Assembly: GCA_035222895.1 (NCBI GenBank)
Contig: JAVYIG010005340.1
Span: 1 to 64,000, forward strand
Direction: 5' to 3'
Source of the DNA: Strongylocentrotus droebachiensis
Taxonomy: Eukaryota > Echinodermata > Echinoidea > Camarodonta > Strongylocentrotidae
DNA length: 64,000 bases
Part shown: piece by piece, positions 1-11,481 of the stretch
Numbering within the stretch: position 1 is the first letter of the stretch
Layout: every line of letters starts with the position of its first letter
Translations under genes and position numbers: made by a program
Notes under the pieces: model-generated
Told to the model about the DNA's origin: nothing
The model's database searches: none
Seen by the model: only the letters and a program-made list of their open reading frames with translations

Positions 1-648
1 ATTACTGGTCCTATCACATAACGCCTTGGTATAAACACTAGAAGAATCACTGTGCGTAATCAAGGTCATTATTGCCTGTAGTAATCAGTGGCGTAGCTTG
101 GGGGGGGGGGGGGGGTACACAATACACATCCTTACCCTCATCCCTTTTTTAAAAAAGGAGATAAAGAGAGGGGGAGGGAGGAGGAAAAGAAAATGATATA
201 ATCCCTCCCTTATTCTTCCTTGTTCTCTTTGTTCTCTGCTTTCTTTCTTTTCATCCATCACGCAAGCGACGCTACTTTGCCTTGTGCCAGCTTTTCTCGT
301 GCATTTTCAGGTGTCTTTAGAGGGGGACTAGAATACAAATGTTATGTGGTACTGTGTATGTGTTTTACTGTAGACATAATGACAGGTTAAATTATAAAAC
401 TAAATAGACACCGGCCGGTCATTCTTCCTGAAATCCGACCACCGGACTATTGTATCAAGAGAACTAGCACAAGCAGTTGAAACACCTGTCCGGTAACGAG
501 CAGGTGTCATTTTCTCACAACTACTACTCAAAATGTATGGTTTAATATGAAAGCTTGATTTTACATTCCATGCTGTCCCTATCCAAAATAACGATGCCTC
601 CATTGATTGTATAAAAGCAATTTACGTTGTTCTTGTCTTATCTTGCAG
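1..648. other. Intron (or upstream) sequence of the DCST1-like gene
   Basis: No coding exon is supported. At 88-116 the sequence cagtggcgtagctt runs into a G homopolymer, a common terminus of hAT-like repeats in marine invertebrates, but no partner end was found. Confidence 0.4.
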
Positions 649-972
649 GGAGAAAGTGCAAGCGAATGGTCTGATTACAGTGATGAGGAAGTGACGCCAG
701 GGAAGAAAAAAGAAGAGAAGAAAGGAAAAGAGAAGAAAGGAAAAGACAAGGGCAGCAAAAAGAAGGATCAACGTCCAAAGCAATCCGTAAAGATCTTTGA
801 ACAAGACGTAGCCGCTACAGGTGCGTTGGCAGCTGATGAACGGCCAGGGCTCATCAAGGTTCTTTTGAAGATTGTTTTCTTCATCATCTGGAAGATCCTA
901 ACGTGCTTCTGCTGGTGTCTTTGCAAATGCCTGAAAAAGGTCTTCCGAGATCGGACGCCGGCTGAGGCAAAG
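649..972 (+). CDS. DCST1: DCST1-like exon a (Lys-rich head, first hydrophobic segment)
   Basis: The acceptor is tcttgcag before 649 and the donor is AAG|GTAATG at 972; phase 0 in and out, 108 codons. It holds an acidic/Ser start, a Lys-rich stretch (about residues 18-38 of this fragment) and a hydrophobic Cys-rich segment near residues 80-105. The entry phase 0 means at least one upstream coding exon is missing from the window. Confidence 0.75.
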
Positions 973-3303
973 GTAATGAAATGGCTTCTAAATAATGACG
1001 AAGATGATGATGTAGGAGCTGATGATGATGGTGGTGGTGGTTGTGATGATGATGATGATGGTGATGATGATGGTGATGAGGATGATGGTGATGGTGATGA
1101 TGATGGTGATGAGGATGATGTTGGGAATGCTAGGGATGCTAGGGATGATTATGGTAATGGTGAGATCACGGGGAGGAGGAGGAAGAGGGGAAAGGGGAGA
1201 GGGATGCTTGGTGCTGAAGATGATGATAATGATAGTGATGACGATGAGAGGAGGAGGATTTTGGATGATGATTGTAATGATGGTGGTGGTGGAGCTGGCG
1301 ATGATGGTGGTGGTGAAAACGGGGAAGATGATGGTGATGATGATGATGATGATGACGATTATAATGATGACGATGATAATGGTAACATTCTGATAATCTT
1401 TTGATGATGTTGACTGCCTCTTGTTTCTTCAAAGTTTATGGAAATTCATTGTTTTCGTTGTTATCAACACTGAACCATGAGAAGAAGAATAGGCCCATAA
1501 ATCACGCACTAAAGAAAGGGTGGTAATTTCTTCAAAATATCTGACAGGCACGAAGCCATATTACCTTTCTTGCAAATTAATTTGGTCACATGTCTGTGAA
1601 GTGTGTAGGAAATTCTGGTTGGGTTTAAAAGCATTAACATTACATGCAATCAAACTGGTATAAAGATATTTAACGTCTTCGTTGCAGTGTTGCTGGAAGT
1701 GGTGCTGTGTGCCCGGTTCTTACCCCAACACCTTGGGCAAGAACATCGCTGGTTTCCTCTCGGGTTGCATACTTGCTTTCATCTTCTATTTCATCTTCAT
1801 CTTCATCATGGGTTATGAGTGGAAGAGAGCGGTCACAACAACGTCCATCCTAGGATTCATATTCTGCTTTGGACTGGCCTTTTCTTCCCGGGTGCGCTGC
1901 ATAGTTACGCTGATGCTGCCGCAATTCTTTACAGGTTTGTGGTTGCTTATATCACTTCAACTAACTGTTTTATGAAACTAGATATACAGATCAATAATAT
2001 GATACATGAAAATCAGTTTAATGCCACAATTTCAAGTGTCGGTAAATATTGGCATACACTCTTACCCCCCCCCCCCCCCCAAACAAAATGTCTTACTCTA
2101 CCTGTATATCCTTCTTCGTGTTACACATGGTGTCTTTTTCGTCAATTCATAAAAAAGATAAACATATTTATTTCATATGTTACATTTGAGAGTATTAGGT
2201 CATTATCATCTGGATATTATACTTTGTGTTCCCCACGTTCTTGTCACTTAGATCCTGTTATCTCGAACGAAAAACACACCCTCAACAGTTGTGACATACC
2301 CTAGGTAAAGTCACTGCATGGGTAATGGCATCAAGAGGGAGGGGGGAGGGGGCACCGGTTTTACGCGGTGAATGAAGTGTGAATTATAGAGGCCACATGT
2401 AGACGATCCTATAATCTTTTCACGCATTTTCCCGCTCTCCCTTTCCTTGTTTTTCCTTGTCTTTCTTTCGTTTTGTTTTAATTCGATTGGGGAAGCACGT
2501 GCCCCCACCTCATAATTATCCACACCACTCGTCAAAAAACTCAAAATAATAACTTTCCATTTTATGTTGTTCATGACGTTGAAGGCAAAGGACGGGTGAT
2601 CTTGATGGCCTATGGCTACATCCTTCTACTAGGTGGACCTCTGGCAAACCTCACCTATAACCTGGATGCAGCCAGCCGTGCCCAAGCTTGCGGAAGCGCC
2701 TTAGCCATGAACCAATCATCAACCATCTTTGAGATTGTCACCTCTCCTCTTTCTGGTAAATATACTAAAGGGTGATGGAGAAGGTGGGGTGGTGGTGACG
2801 GTGGTGGTGGTGGTGATGGTGGTGGTGGTAGTGGTGGTGATGGTGGTGGTGGTAGTGGTAATGGTGGTCGTGGTGGAGTGGTGGAGTGGATGTCACCGCC
2901 CACCTTTCAGATAAGTAGTGGGAGAGGTGGAAATGTGGTCTTGATGCGGAGAATGGGTCACGCCTTCACCTTTGTGTTTAGAAATGTGAGAGGCAAAGGT
3001 GGTGTTGGGGAAAGCTTGAAAAATGGAAGCTGCAAATATCAAATCCTACAGAAACAGGAGTTTGCTGGCAAATAAACGGCAGATCGAACATAATAAATGC
3101 CATATAATCTCTTTTGATATTACTATAAAAAATGTTAGCAACGCTCTATATCCCTTTCTCACTTTACCCCTCTCTATCCCTCTCTTTCTCCTTTTGTCGT
3201 GTTCTGACTATCTTGCTTTTTGTTGTATCTATCACTTTCTTTCTCTCACTCACTCTCTCTAACCCCTGACATTTTCTCTTTTTTCCTTCCCACCCCCCTC
3301 CCC

Positions 3304-3334
<31 letters not shown>

Positions 3335-6300
3335 TCTCTCTCTCTCTCACTTTCTCCCCCTCGTGTGTCTCAACCTTTGTCATACAGGTATTGTTAACGG
3401 TGTGAAGGATATGATAGAGACAGTGAAGAAGCTTGTTGATAAAGCCCACGATGCATTCATGGCACTCGTAGACGCAGTCAAAGCCATCGGTAAGTCTTGC
3501 TAAATATATAATATTGAATAAATCGAATGAAATTCATTTCCAAATTATGATATCTTTAATTTATCAAAACCAGACCCCCAAAACCTGAGATCATTTTCAT
3601 ATACATGTATCTTCATGAGTAGGTTTTAATGGATTTTATTTGGTCTTCATTCACAAGATAATCATAATTTAGGCCTATAGAGGGTCATAAATTATGTAGT
3701 CTTTATTTTCTTGACATGTTTATCTTTGCCCGTCTTTTTCCCTTTCATCATTGCAGCATTTACATTTTCAGCTTCTCAAACTACCATTCAAGATATTCAA
3801 TTTCATTTTCTGTCATGTTATACGTGAACTAATCATCCTTGATATAGATCTTGATAACGATATATATTCCCAGTGATTCACAGCTGGCTCAGCTTGCTTG
3901 CAATTCCAAAAAACTACTTTATGCCATATAATAGTCTTTCATTGGTAATATAGCGACAATATTTTTTCGTAATGTACATGTACATGTACATGTATGTTGC
4001 ATACTTTGTTTGTTGAAATACGTATTAACGTTTCACTTAACTCAACTCTGTTTTGACTTGTGTTCAAAATCGATGCTGACTTTGATGTGAATTCGAATAA
4101 TCCACCCCGTTTGTCTAGGTGATGCGATCCAAGCATTCTTCGACTGGATGGATACCTTGGTGGATAAGTGTAATGAGAGGATGGGAAGACCAAGGGATAT
4201 ATGCTACGACAAGTTTGAGGAAGGGGCAGACAAGTGTAGGGCTAAAGGATTAGGTTTTGTCTGCGGCATTGTCGATCTGACAAGTAAACTTTGTGAGGTT
4301 GCTAACAGTAAGTATTAGAAGTTGATGATATCCAGTTGAGCGTCTCCTAGCCATTGTCAGTTTTTAATAAAACGAAGACCTCCCCATGCCCCATCCCATT
4401 TTCATCCTTTAGAGGTAGTATAAGGCCAAAAAGTAAGGATCCAGTTGTTTTTTATTTTTATTTTTTAAATTATTTTATTTATGTGCATATGTGTGTGTAT
4501 CAAGTAAGTATAATATATTTGGGGGGGGGGAATGTCGAAAAATAAGGGAGGGGCCCAGACAAAGGTTACTAGAGTTTAAGAATGCACTGGTACCGACTAT
4601 TCTCAATTTAGACTTAGTGGACAGAACAAATAATGGACCTTTCCTGTTTGGCCTTAACTACCTTGGGAGGATGGAGATTATCTTAGGCCCTTTCATACCG
4701 TGCACATCCTCTACAAGTCAGATCCATTAATTCGTATGTATGTGTTCGGTGATATATTTTGTATGTGATTTGTTGCGTATAATATTATTATAATATTATG
4801 TTTGTATGAATTTAGAGCAACATAGCGAGACATTACAACTTCTTAACATGCTTATCCCATGTTCCGAGAAAGTAGATCTATATTTTTGCAATTGTATATA
4901 AACATCCTCCTCAATTTGTTAATCTTCCTTCGAGTGACCACTTTGTAGATGATTCATCTCGCCTCCAGATTTCACTTCAAATATCTTTATGACTTATGAG
5001 GCCCCGTTCATAAAACCTGTTATTAATAATTCAATGGAAAATTGCTCACAGCTATTTATACGTAGTTTGTACTATAGTGCAGTTCTAGCATACTCTTTTT
5101 TTTTGGGGGGGGGGGAGGCTTTGGGCATTCATTTTCTACGTAAAATATGTCTCACTTAAATCATTTATCAAGGAAAGTTTGGGACTCTTGAGTCCCGATC
5201 CACCCTCTAGAACTGCTACTGAACTAATATCAGTTATTGTAACTTGATATAGTTTCACGAACCAAGGTCCTGATTTATAACAACTCTTTCTCTTATCATC
5301 TCCATTCAAATTGTGACCATGACATTTATGGATGCATCCTTCAACAATTTATTTTTTGTCTCTTTCATTTAGTGGGCAAACTTCTCTGTCTTTTCCCAAT
5401 GTTAGTCAGCTTGATTGTAGACAAGGCAACACAAGGTAAATTGCAATAATGGTAACATTTGTTTTACTCTTAAATTCTACTCGCGATCAGATAAAGAGTC
5501 GGCAATTATATAGGCACAGTGCCCCCAACACTTTTTCAAGTTTCCCTAAAGTGCCCCTTCTTACAAAAGAAAGGTGCCCCATTTTACTTCAGATAAGTGA
5601 CCCATTTATTAATAATTAGTGCCTGTTCCACATTCTTATAAGTGCCTCTTACCACTGGGATAAGTGCCCCCTTCACCGATGATAATTGCCCCTATTCAAA
5701 TCTGAGATATGACTATTTTACTTCAACAAGAGCCCTTTTCTTGTGTAATATGTGCCTATTCTTCTTCTTAAAAGTGCCCCTTCCCACCTCTCATAAGTGC
5801 TCTCTTTATTTTGACACGTGCCCCCTTGTCTTTCAAATAAGTACCGTTTTTTCTTCTGATGAATGCCCCTTTTATTTTTTTAATAAAATCCACTTCCCTT
5901 TCTCATCAATGCGCCTTCTCACATGTCTGATTAACGCCTCTATCAAAAGCTAATATGTGCCCCTTTCCATTCTCACAATCACAAGTGCCCTTACTCATCT
6001 CAGGTGAGTGCCCCTTTTCAGGTACAAGAAATGCCCCTTTGCCGTTTCACCTCTGATAAGTGCCCCTTCCCATTTTATAATTGCCTCTTTTCAAATCTGA
6101 GAGGTGTTCCTTTTATATTGAAAGTTTTAAAAGCCTCTTTACATCTCCAGTGAGTGCCATTATTAAAATTTGAGAGGTACCCCCTTATAATTTTGTAATA
6201 AGTGCCCTATTCATCTCTAATAAGTGTCCCTTTTCTTTTGACACGTGCCCCTATCCTTTTGCAATAGTGTCATTTTCCTTCTAATAATTGCCCCTTTTTT

Positions 6301-8850
6301 GGAATAAGTGTCCTTTTCCGTTCTCATAAGTGCCCCCTTTACATCTTTGGTGAGTGCCCCTTATCAGGTGCGAATAGTGCCCCATTTTCACCTCTGATAA
6401 TTCTGATTTTTACTTTGACACGTGCTCCCTTTCTTTTCTTATAAGTGTCCCTTGAACTTTGGATTTTTTCCCCTTTCACTTTAAAATACGGTGCTCCTAC
6501 TTTAAAGCGACTAAAAGCGACTGTTTCTTCAATTTCAGTCAAAGCTTGCTCGCTACGCTCACTCGCATTATAAGTTAATATAATATAATTGTGTTTCTTA
6601 ATAATGATCTTTTAAGTATTTCATGATTAGGATTTGTTCTTCCTCTTTATAAGATGTAATTTTTTGCACTGTGAACTCAAACATCTTAACATTTTTGCAC
6701 GCTCGCTTTACTCGCTCACAAATAAATATTAAGACCATCACACCCAACTGCAAAGTCTGATGCCTAAGCGGTATCTTCTTGGAACATGTAAAGAGAGAAA
6801 CAAACAATTAAATCATCCCTGATAATCATATCACAATGTAGGGATATAAGGGCCTATCAATGTTTAAATTGTATAATTTTGCTTTGTATGGGCCCCTTTT
6901 TTCAGAAAGTGCCCTTTCTGTCTCCCCCCCTCCAATTTGAAAGACGCTCCGCCGCCCCTGTCAAGAGCAGATCCAGGTTTTGTAAAAGGGAGGGGGAAAA
7001 TTTCCGAAATATTAACAATTATTATAGGGCACTTTTTCGTTCTTGTAATGCCAACTGGGTTTTTAAAGGGTATGCACACCGGTTATGCTCCTTTTTAGCA
7101 TTTAACCTAAATTACCCATTATCTGTTTAAAATCTAGCCTTCGACGTTGCCGTGGATAAGTTAGAGGAACAGTTCACTGTCGATTTCGAGTTCACTCACG
7201 AGTTCTCCCTCAACCGGAATTTCTCGAAGACCCCTGACGACATCAAGAACGCCATCATCGAGGAGATCGGAGGCAGGACATCGACTATCAGAACGGTTCT
7301 GTCTTGGGTCAACTACTGTTTATCCTTTTCGGTCGTGTTCCTCTTTCTAAAGTGAGTTTTTTTCTTTATAAGTAAAGATGATACTATGCTTTAAGACTTC
7401 TTAAATATTCGATTTCTAAAGCATGTTCTGTTATTTCGAAGACTAAGAATTAGCTGTCACTAGCTTACTCACCTTTTCGTTCGCAGAATTTCGGAAACTG
7501 AAAAGTTGATATGTGGGCAAAAGATGCCTACCCCTGATAGAAGTTGTGCCCTTTTGACCATATTTGCAGGGTTACATAAACACTTAATCAGGGACATGAA
7601 GATAAGCTAAAAAAATCGTTTCCAAGTTTTTTTTAAATACATTTTATTTTAAAAAGAGAGAATTAACATATATTTTGGATCTTTTCATATGACGAAGTTT
7701 GTTTTGTATTGGATTGTATTTTCAGGGCCATGAAGTACAAATCGAAATATTTGACAAAGGATAAGTTTGACAACGTGTACATCACAGATCAGTTTGTAAG
7801 GTTGGAGGAAAAAAGACGAGCAAAGCAAAAATTTACTTTATTCCCACTCAGCGACCGGGAAACGCTCTACTATGTTCGGCCATGTAAGAAACTTCTCTTT
7901 TTGAGTATATCATATTAAGTCAATCTCTCTTTTCTCATTCTTTTGTTTCTTCGTGAATATGTGTGGTTTTAATATTCAATCAATCAACAACAATGTGATG
8001 ATCTTTGTATTATACAAAATCTCTATTCGTATGTATACTGTACCAATGTATATTAGCTATAAATAGCCTATTGGGTATTTGGCCCCGGCTTATTAAATCT
8101 GACAATCCAGGTAGCAACAATCTAAATCATTCGCCAGTAGCATAATCGTTATTCCATTTTCTTCCAAATTGATATTATGGGATGTAATGACTGCGACACC
8201 GTGACTGAGATTTTAATTCTTGTTGATGATAATGTCAGAAAACTAACAAAACTAGGCTAGGTCTCTCGGTGATAATTCCTCCACAAAAAAAAATCACGTA
8301 ACACATTGTTTTTCTCTAATTCAAATGAATTTTAATTACAGATTAAATATACATTATTTATTAATTATTATCAAATATTGTGTTCAAAACTATGTAATTT
8401 GCTTTAAAAAAAGAAATTGTAGTACCAAAATCAGCAAAATTAAATCGCATCGTTTTTCTTTTGATTGACAGTTGCACTACGTCTGGCTAAGAGTGAGCGT
8501 AGGAAGATGGTCCATGGATTAGTGATGTGGTTCTACCAAGCAGGCTATGCTCTCATGCTTATATGCTCAGATATATCTGCTTTCTCATTCCTCTCCGTCA
8601 TTCGCGAGAAAGTCGAGATGAGTGTCAAGCAAGGATGTAATTATTGCCTCTTCTTCTGTTTTCTTCTTCTTCTTTTTTTCTTCTTCTTTTTCTTTTTTTT
8701 ATTCTGTATAGTGTAAAAGTGTTTGTAATCCTGAAAAATCCTTGAGAAAAAAAAACCCGACGGATAAATGCCATCATTAGTATATATGCCAGAGACAATA
8801 ACCGGTGGAAGCTGGCGGATTCCCAAAATCGTAATCTCGAGCAACAACAT

Positions 8851-8882
<32 letters not shown>

Positions 8883-11481
8883 GGGGGGGGGGGGCACTTC
8901 TACCCCTCCCTGCCCTCTCAACCCTCGTTTACATATGACGCGGTAAGAGGCAAAGCATTGAGTCGACAAAAAAAAGGGCCGACATGAATCCCGCGGGAAA
9001 ATAACTTCTGGGAAGAAATTCGTTAATGATTTTTCTTTGAAACACTCTGCACTTATTATAAATAACACCGATGGCACTTTTTATGTATGTTATGTAGTTA
9101 CGCTTACGAAAAATAGACCGAGCCTTATTTCTTTTGATTGGCAGTGCCCGGGACAGTCCATCTGCTTGTCCAAGGTGATGGATTACTCTCTGATGTCTAC
9201 AGAGTCTTGATAAAGGCCCTTGACCCTGCATCTCATGCTAACATCACCGTTGATACCACCAAGTGTTTACCAGCAGCCAATCCTCCTGATCTCTTCTCCT
9301 ACTACCAAATAGGTGAGGCAATATGATTTCCCGATTCAATGTCCGAATTTAAAGAGTCAAACAAATTGTAATGCTTAATGCTACATGTATAGGGTATCGT
9401 TTCACGAAACGTTCAATAAGTATACTCATACAAATTCCATGCATTATTTCATAAATCTTTACAGACATACGTTATACAATATCATAAAGGACGAATACAT
9501 ATAATCGTCAGTGCTATTTGATTCATACGTTTTCTAAAGATCCGTGGTAAAAGTGACTGCTTTATTTTTGTTGAGTGTTCGGACACACGACCCCCTATCA
9601 TACAATTTTAATGGAATTTCTGCATATCTATACTTGTAAATGTTCCTATAACGGTTCGTGAACATCTCGTTCTTTTTTGTCCGCCTTCTTTAAAAAAAAA
9701 CTCTGAGTAAATCTAATATCATTTGACTTTAGGAGGCATATTTCTCCTGTGTCTGCTACTGGTACTAACCGAGTCTTACGGCCGAAGACTCCGCCGGGTA
9801 GGGGCAGCTTACTTCTACCCCGAGAGGGAGAAGTTCCGGGTAGTCTGGCTCTACAACCACATCATGCGGAAACGAGGCGGCTTGGTGGAAGCTCTCAAGA
9901 TGAAATTTGGGAAGCATGGACCTGATAAGACTGAGGAGAATATTGGATTCAGGAGCAAATTGGCAGCTAGGTTAGTACCCCGCCTCAGTCAGTATAGTCA
10001 CTTTGGCATGTCTAAGCAATTTTCTTTTGTAGTAATGGAAAACAGTGAACCTTAATAAATATTACAAAAAGATAGCAATAATGTGCCCTCCTATTACCCA
10101 TCCATTCCAACCGGCGCTATATAGTTCTCTTTAGAACTGTAAGCTCAAGAAAGATTACCAACAGTCCTCTTTAGGACTACACACACACCCAAGAAAGAAG
10201 ATTACCGACAGTCCTTTTCAGGAATCCCCAATCCTCCCCTCTCTCATATTGTGCAACAGTAAGCCTACTGTAAAAGTTATAATGTTATTAAGCAAAGAAA
10301 GATCAGTTGTCTCGCATGCTTTTTCCATCTCTTTCAATTTTGTTCTGCAAAAATTATTTATTGCATAGGACTGAAACCTGTATTTGCGATTTAAGAAATA
10401 CGGTGACCAATTTTTCTATTGTCTGCGCATTTGAAAGTCCTTTCATTTATTTTTTGTCGTAATTTTCATGTTTATTTTCATTTCAAGAACCCTTCCTTCG
10501 CAAAGTCCAGCGTCAGCTCTGAACGCAGAATGCAGAAGCTGGTGCAAAATGCTGATAAACGTCTTAACAATGATTTCTTACTCGACAGTTCAAAGATTTG
10601 TCGAATGTTTCTCGGCTGCTGCGGATATGATCGGAAGTACTGTCTCGAGTGTGGACTGCCGGGAAAACCAGACAATCTTACCAACTTCAGGAACTGTGGA
10701 ACTTCAGCTTGTCCAGGTAGGTAAAAGAAAGGGAACAGTTTAAATTAAACAAATCAGGGATATAATTTCACGATTTGATTATAAAATCTGAAGACACTAA
10801 AGACAAAATTATTGACAATTATTGGTCGCAATTTTTCATGCTATATATAAATTCAATTTTTGTTTACCTTTGAAGCTATACAAGAAGTAAGAAATGTAGT
10901 GATATAACAATATATTTGTCTTCCTATTTTAGCTGTTTATTGTTTAGAATGCATTGCTGAGATCAACAACATGTGCACGTTATGTATGGAACCCGTGGAG
11001 TATATTGAATTTTCAGACTTCAGCGAAGAAAAGTAAGTAAATCGAGACATCTCTGAAAGTTTACACGTTCGAATCACGTTACACCATTACCTTAACATGT
11101 TCTGTATTTTATGTATTCTATTTATGCTCTACAACTTATTCTGGTTATTATTTAACATCTACCTATAAACAAAAATAATCCATGTGTCTTGTTTTTTAAC
11201 AGAACGTTTACGCAAAACTAGAAACATTTGCATTTATTGTAGAAAATTGTGTTCAGAAGGTGAAAAGGGGCTTTGAGAGTTTACTTTACGATTATTTATC
11301 AAAAAAATTTCCCCTTCTTGCTTTCAGAGATTCGAGTGACGAGGAATACTCACACAGGACAAAGCACGTCTCCAATAACGATTACCACGATGAAAACCAG
11401 TCCCTTCTTGGAGATCAGTACGAGGACGACGATGAATTCTTCGCCGATGACGATGAGGAATATGAAGATTTTAATGTATGA
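649..11481 (+). CDS. DCST1: DCST1-like DC-STAMP domain protein (14 exons, 5' end outside window)
   Basis: Fourteen exons join in continuous phase to 832 codons plus a TGA stop at 11479-11481; the initiating exon is upstream of the window. DCST1/DCST2 and their relatives (Drosophila sneaky, C. elegans SPE-42/SPE-49) are multipass sperm membrane proteins needed for gamete fusion or sperm plasma membrane function; that is family knowledge. Seen here: a Lys-rich cytoplasmic head, hydrophobic segments in exons 1-3, 7, 9 and 11, a Cys-bearing extracellular middle, the family block YGRRLRRVGAAYFYPERE in exon 11 (the human DCST1 equivalent is very similar), and a C4C4 RING-like domain in exons 12-13. 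The tail is strongly acidic. The similarity in exon 3 (GPLANL), exon 8 (FDNVYIT) and the RING (AVYC..C) favours DCST1 over DCST2. It lies tail-to-tail with the guanylate cyclase gene. Confidence 0.88.
1000..1390. repeat. GAT/GGT trinucleotide repeat in DCST1-like intron 1
   Basis: Imperfect (GAT)n and (GGT)n directly after the exon a donor. It creates a long Asp-rich reading frame continuing the exon, but the consensus donor at 972 and the frame-matching acceptor at 1687 show that it is intronic. Confidence 0.85.
1688..1934 (+). CDS. DCST1: DCST1-like exon b (two TM segments)
   Basis: The acceptor is cgttgcag before 1688 and the donor is ACAG|GTTTGT; phase 0 to 1. It encodes CCWKWCC, then two hydrophobic segments separated by GYEWKRA. 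This corresponds to the N-terminal TM pair of DCST proteins. Confidence 0.82.
2585..2755 (+). CDS. DCST1: DCST1-like exon c
   Basis: Phase 1 to 1, acceptor gttgaag, donor TCTG|GTAAAT. It encodes a hydrophobic segment ending GGPLANLTYNLD, matching the GPVANL block of human DCST1. The acceptor is weak in pyrimidines, but the frame and the homology fix it. Confidence 0.8.
2785..2885. repeat. GGT/GTG-rich microsatellite
   Basis: Imperfect GTG/GGT trinucleotide repeat in the DCST1-like intron after exon c. Confidence 0.85.
3296..3358. repeat. CT microsatellite
   Basis: (CT)n tract about 30 bp upstream of the exon d acceptor, probably acting as an extended polypyrimidine tract. Confidence 0.9.
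3388..3489 (+). CDS. DCST1: DCST1-like exon d
   Basis: Acceptor catacag, donor ATCG|GTAAGT, phase 1 to 1, 34 codons. It encodes an amphipathic helix rich in Val, Lys and Asp (extracellular region). A CT microsatellite immediately upstream serves as the pyrimidine tract. Confidence 0.75.
4119..4307 (+). CDS. DCST1: DCST1-like exon e (Cys-bearing ectodomain)
   Basis: Acceptor ttgtctag, donor AACA|GTAAGT, phase 1 to 1. It contains regularly spaced cysteines (NERMG..ICYDKF..KCRAKG..FVCG..KLCEV), corresponding to the Cys-rich extracellular region of DCST1. Confidence 0.8.
5373..5435 (+). CDS. DCST1: DCST1-like exon f (21 codons)
   Basis: Short exon, acceptor tcatttag, donor CAAG|GTAAAT, phase 1 to 1. 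It encodes GKLLCLFPMLVSLIVDKA, similar in place and character to the LLCLPMKFKFFCG part of human DCST1. Confidence 0.7.
5510..6480. repeat. Degenerate GTGCCCC minisatellite in DCST1-like intron
   Basis: Nearly 1 kb in which the motif AAGTGCCCCTTT recurs every 25-45 bp with variable spacers (aagtgcccc, gagtgcccc, aggtacccc and others). It is highly diverged, so it is an old array. It lies between exons f and g; no reading frame crosses it. Confidence 0.8.
7138..7351 (+). CDS. DCST1: DCST1-like exon g (ectodomain end and TM)
   Basis: Acceptor aatctag, donor CTAAA|GTGAGT, phase 1 to 2. The polar stretch (VDFEFTHEFSLN, NFSKTPDD) corresponds to the GEFSANIDF region of DCST1 and is followed by a TM segment near its end. 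Confidence 0.85.
7726..7883 (+). CDS. DCST1: DCST1-like exon h
   Basis: Acceptor tattttcag, donor CCAT|GTAAGA, phase 2 to 1. It encodes the block KFDNVYITDQFVRLEEKRR followed by LFPLSDRE, a strong match to the DCST1 motif FDNIYIST...RR...LLPL. Confidence 0.88.
8472..8636 (+). CDS. DCST1: DCST1-like exon i (TM)
   Basis: Acceptor ttgacag, donor GGAT|GTAATT, phase 1 to 1. It encodes a basic stretch and one TM segment with a Cys-Ser-Asp interruption (LICSDISAF). Confidence 0.8.
8857..8894. repeat. T(n)G(n) homopolymer junction
   Basis: About 26 T followed by about 12 G in the intron between exons i and j. The same architecture recurs at 5096-5115 and 20026-20062 and, on the other strand, at 28999-29020 and 41033-41069. 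Confidence 0.85.
9145..9312 (+). CDS. DCST1: DCST1-like exon j
   Basis: Acceptor ttggcag, donor AATAG|GTGAGG, phase 1 to 1. It encodes the second extracellular loop, with VQGDGLLSDVYR matching the GGDSMLARLLR position of DCST1 and a single conserved Cys (TTKCLP). Confidence 0.82.
9733..9970 (+). CDS. DCST1: DCST1-like exon k (last TM, RRLRR block)
   Basis: Acceptor actttag, donor GCTAG|GTTAGT, phase 1 to 2. The last TM segment is followed by the family signature RRLRRVGAAYFYPERE and WLYNHIM. Confidence 0.88.
10511..10716 (+). CDS. DCST1: DCST1-like exon l (first half of RING-like domain)
   Basis: Phase 2 to 1. Three AGs lie close together; only the one ending at 10510 keeps the frame. It encodes GCCGYDRKYCLECG and NCGTSACPG, the first zinc ligands of the C4C4 domain. 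The donor is CCAG|GTAGGT. Confidence 0.8.
10933..11032 (+). CDS. DCST1: DCST1-like exon m (second half of RING-like domain)
   Basis: Acceptor attttag, donor GAAAA|GTAAGT, phase 1 to 2. It encodes AVYCLECIAEINNMCTLCME, matching the AVYCWSCW...CPVC end of human DCST1. Confidence 0.85.
11328..11481 (+). CDS. DCST1: DCST1-like last exon (acidic tail)
   Basis: Acceptor gctttcag, phase 2 in, stop TGA at 11479-11481. It encodes a hydrophilic tail rich in Asp and Glu, with a di-leucine (QSLLGD). Confidence 0.8.

Noticed and set aside
607..1404. 265-codon frame ending in a long Asp-rich stretch
   Set aside because: The first part is exon a; the Asp-rich part is read through the donor at 972 into a (GAT)n intronic microsatellite.
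1166..1432. His-rich frame on the minus strand
   Set aside because: Complement of the same GAT/GGT repeat.
8625..9077. 150-codon minus-strand frame
   Set aside because: Runs across intronic CTT and T/G homopolymers opposite a real DCST1-like exon; low-complexity shadow.
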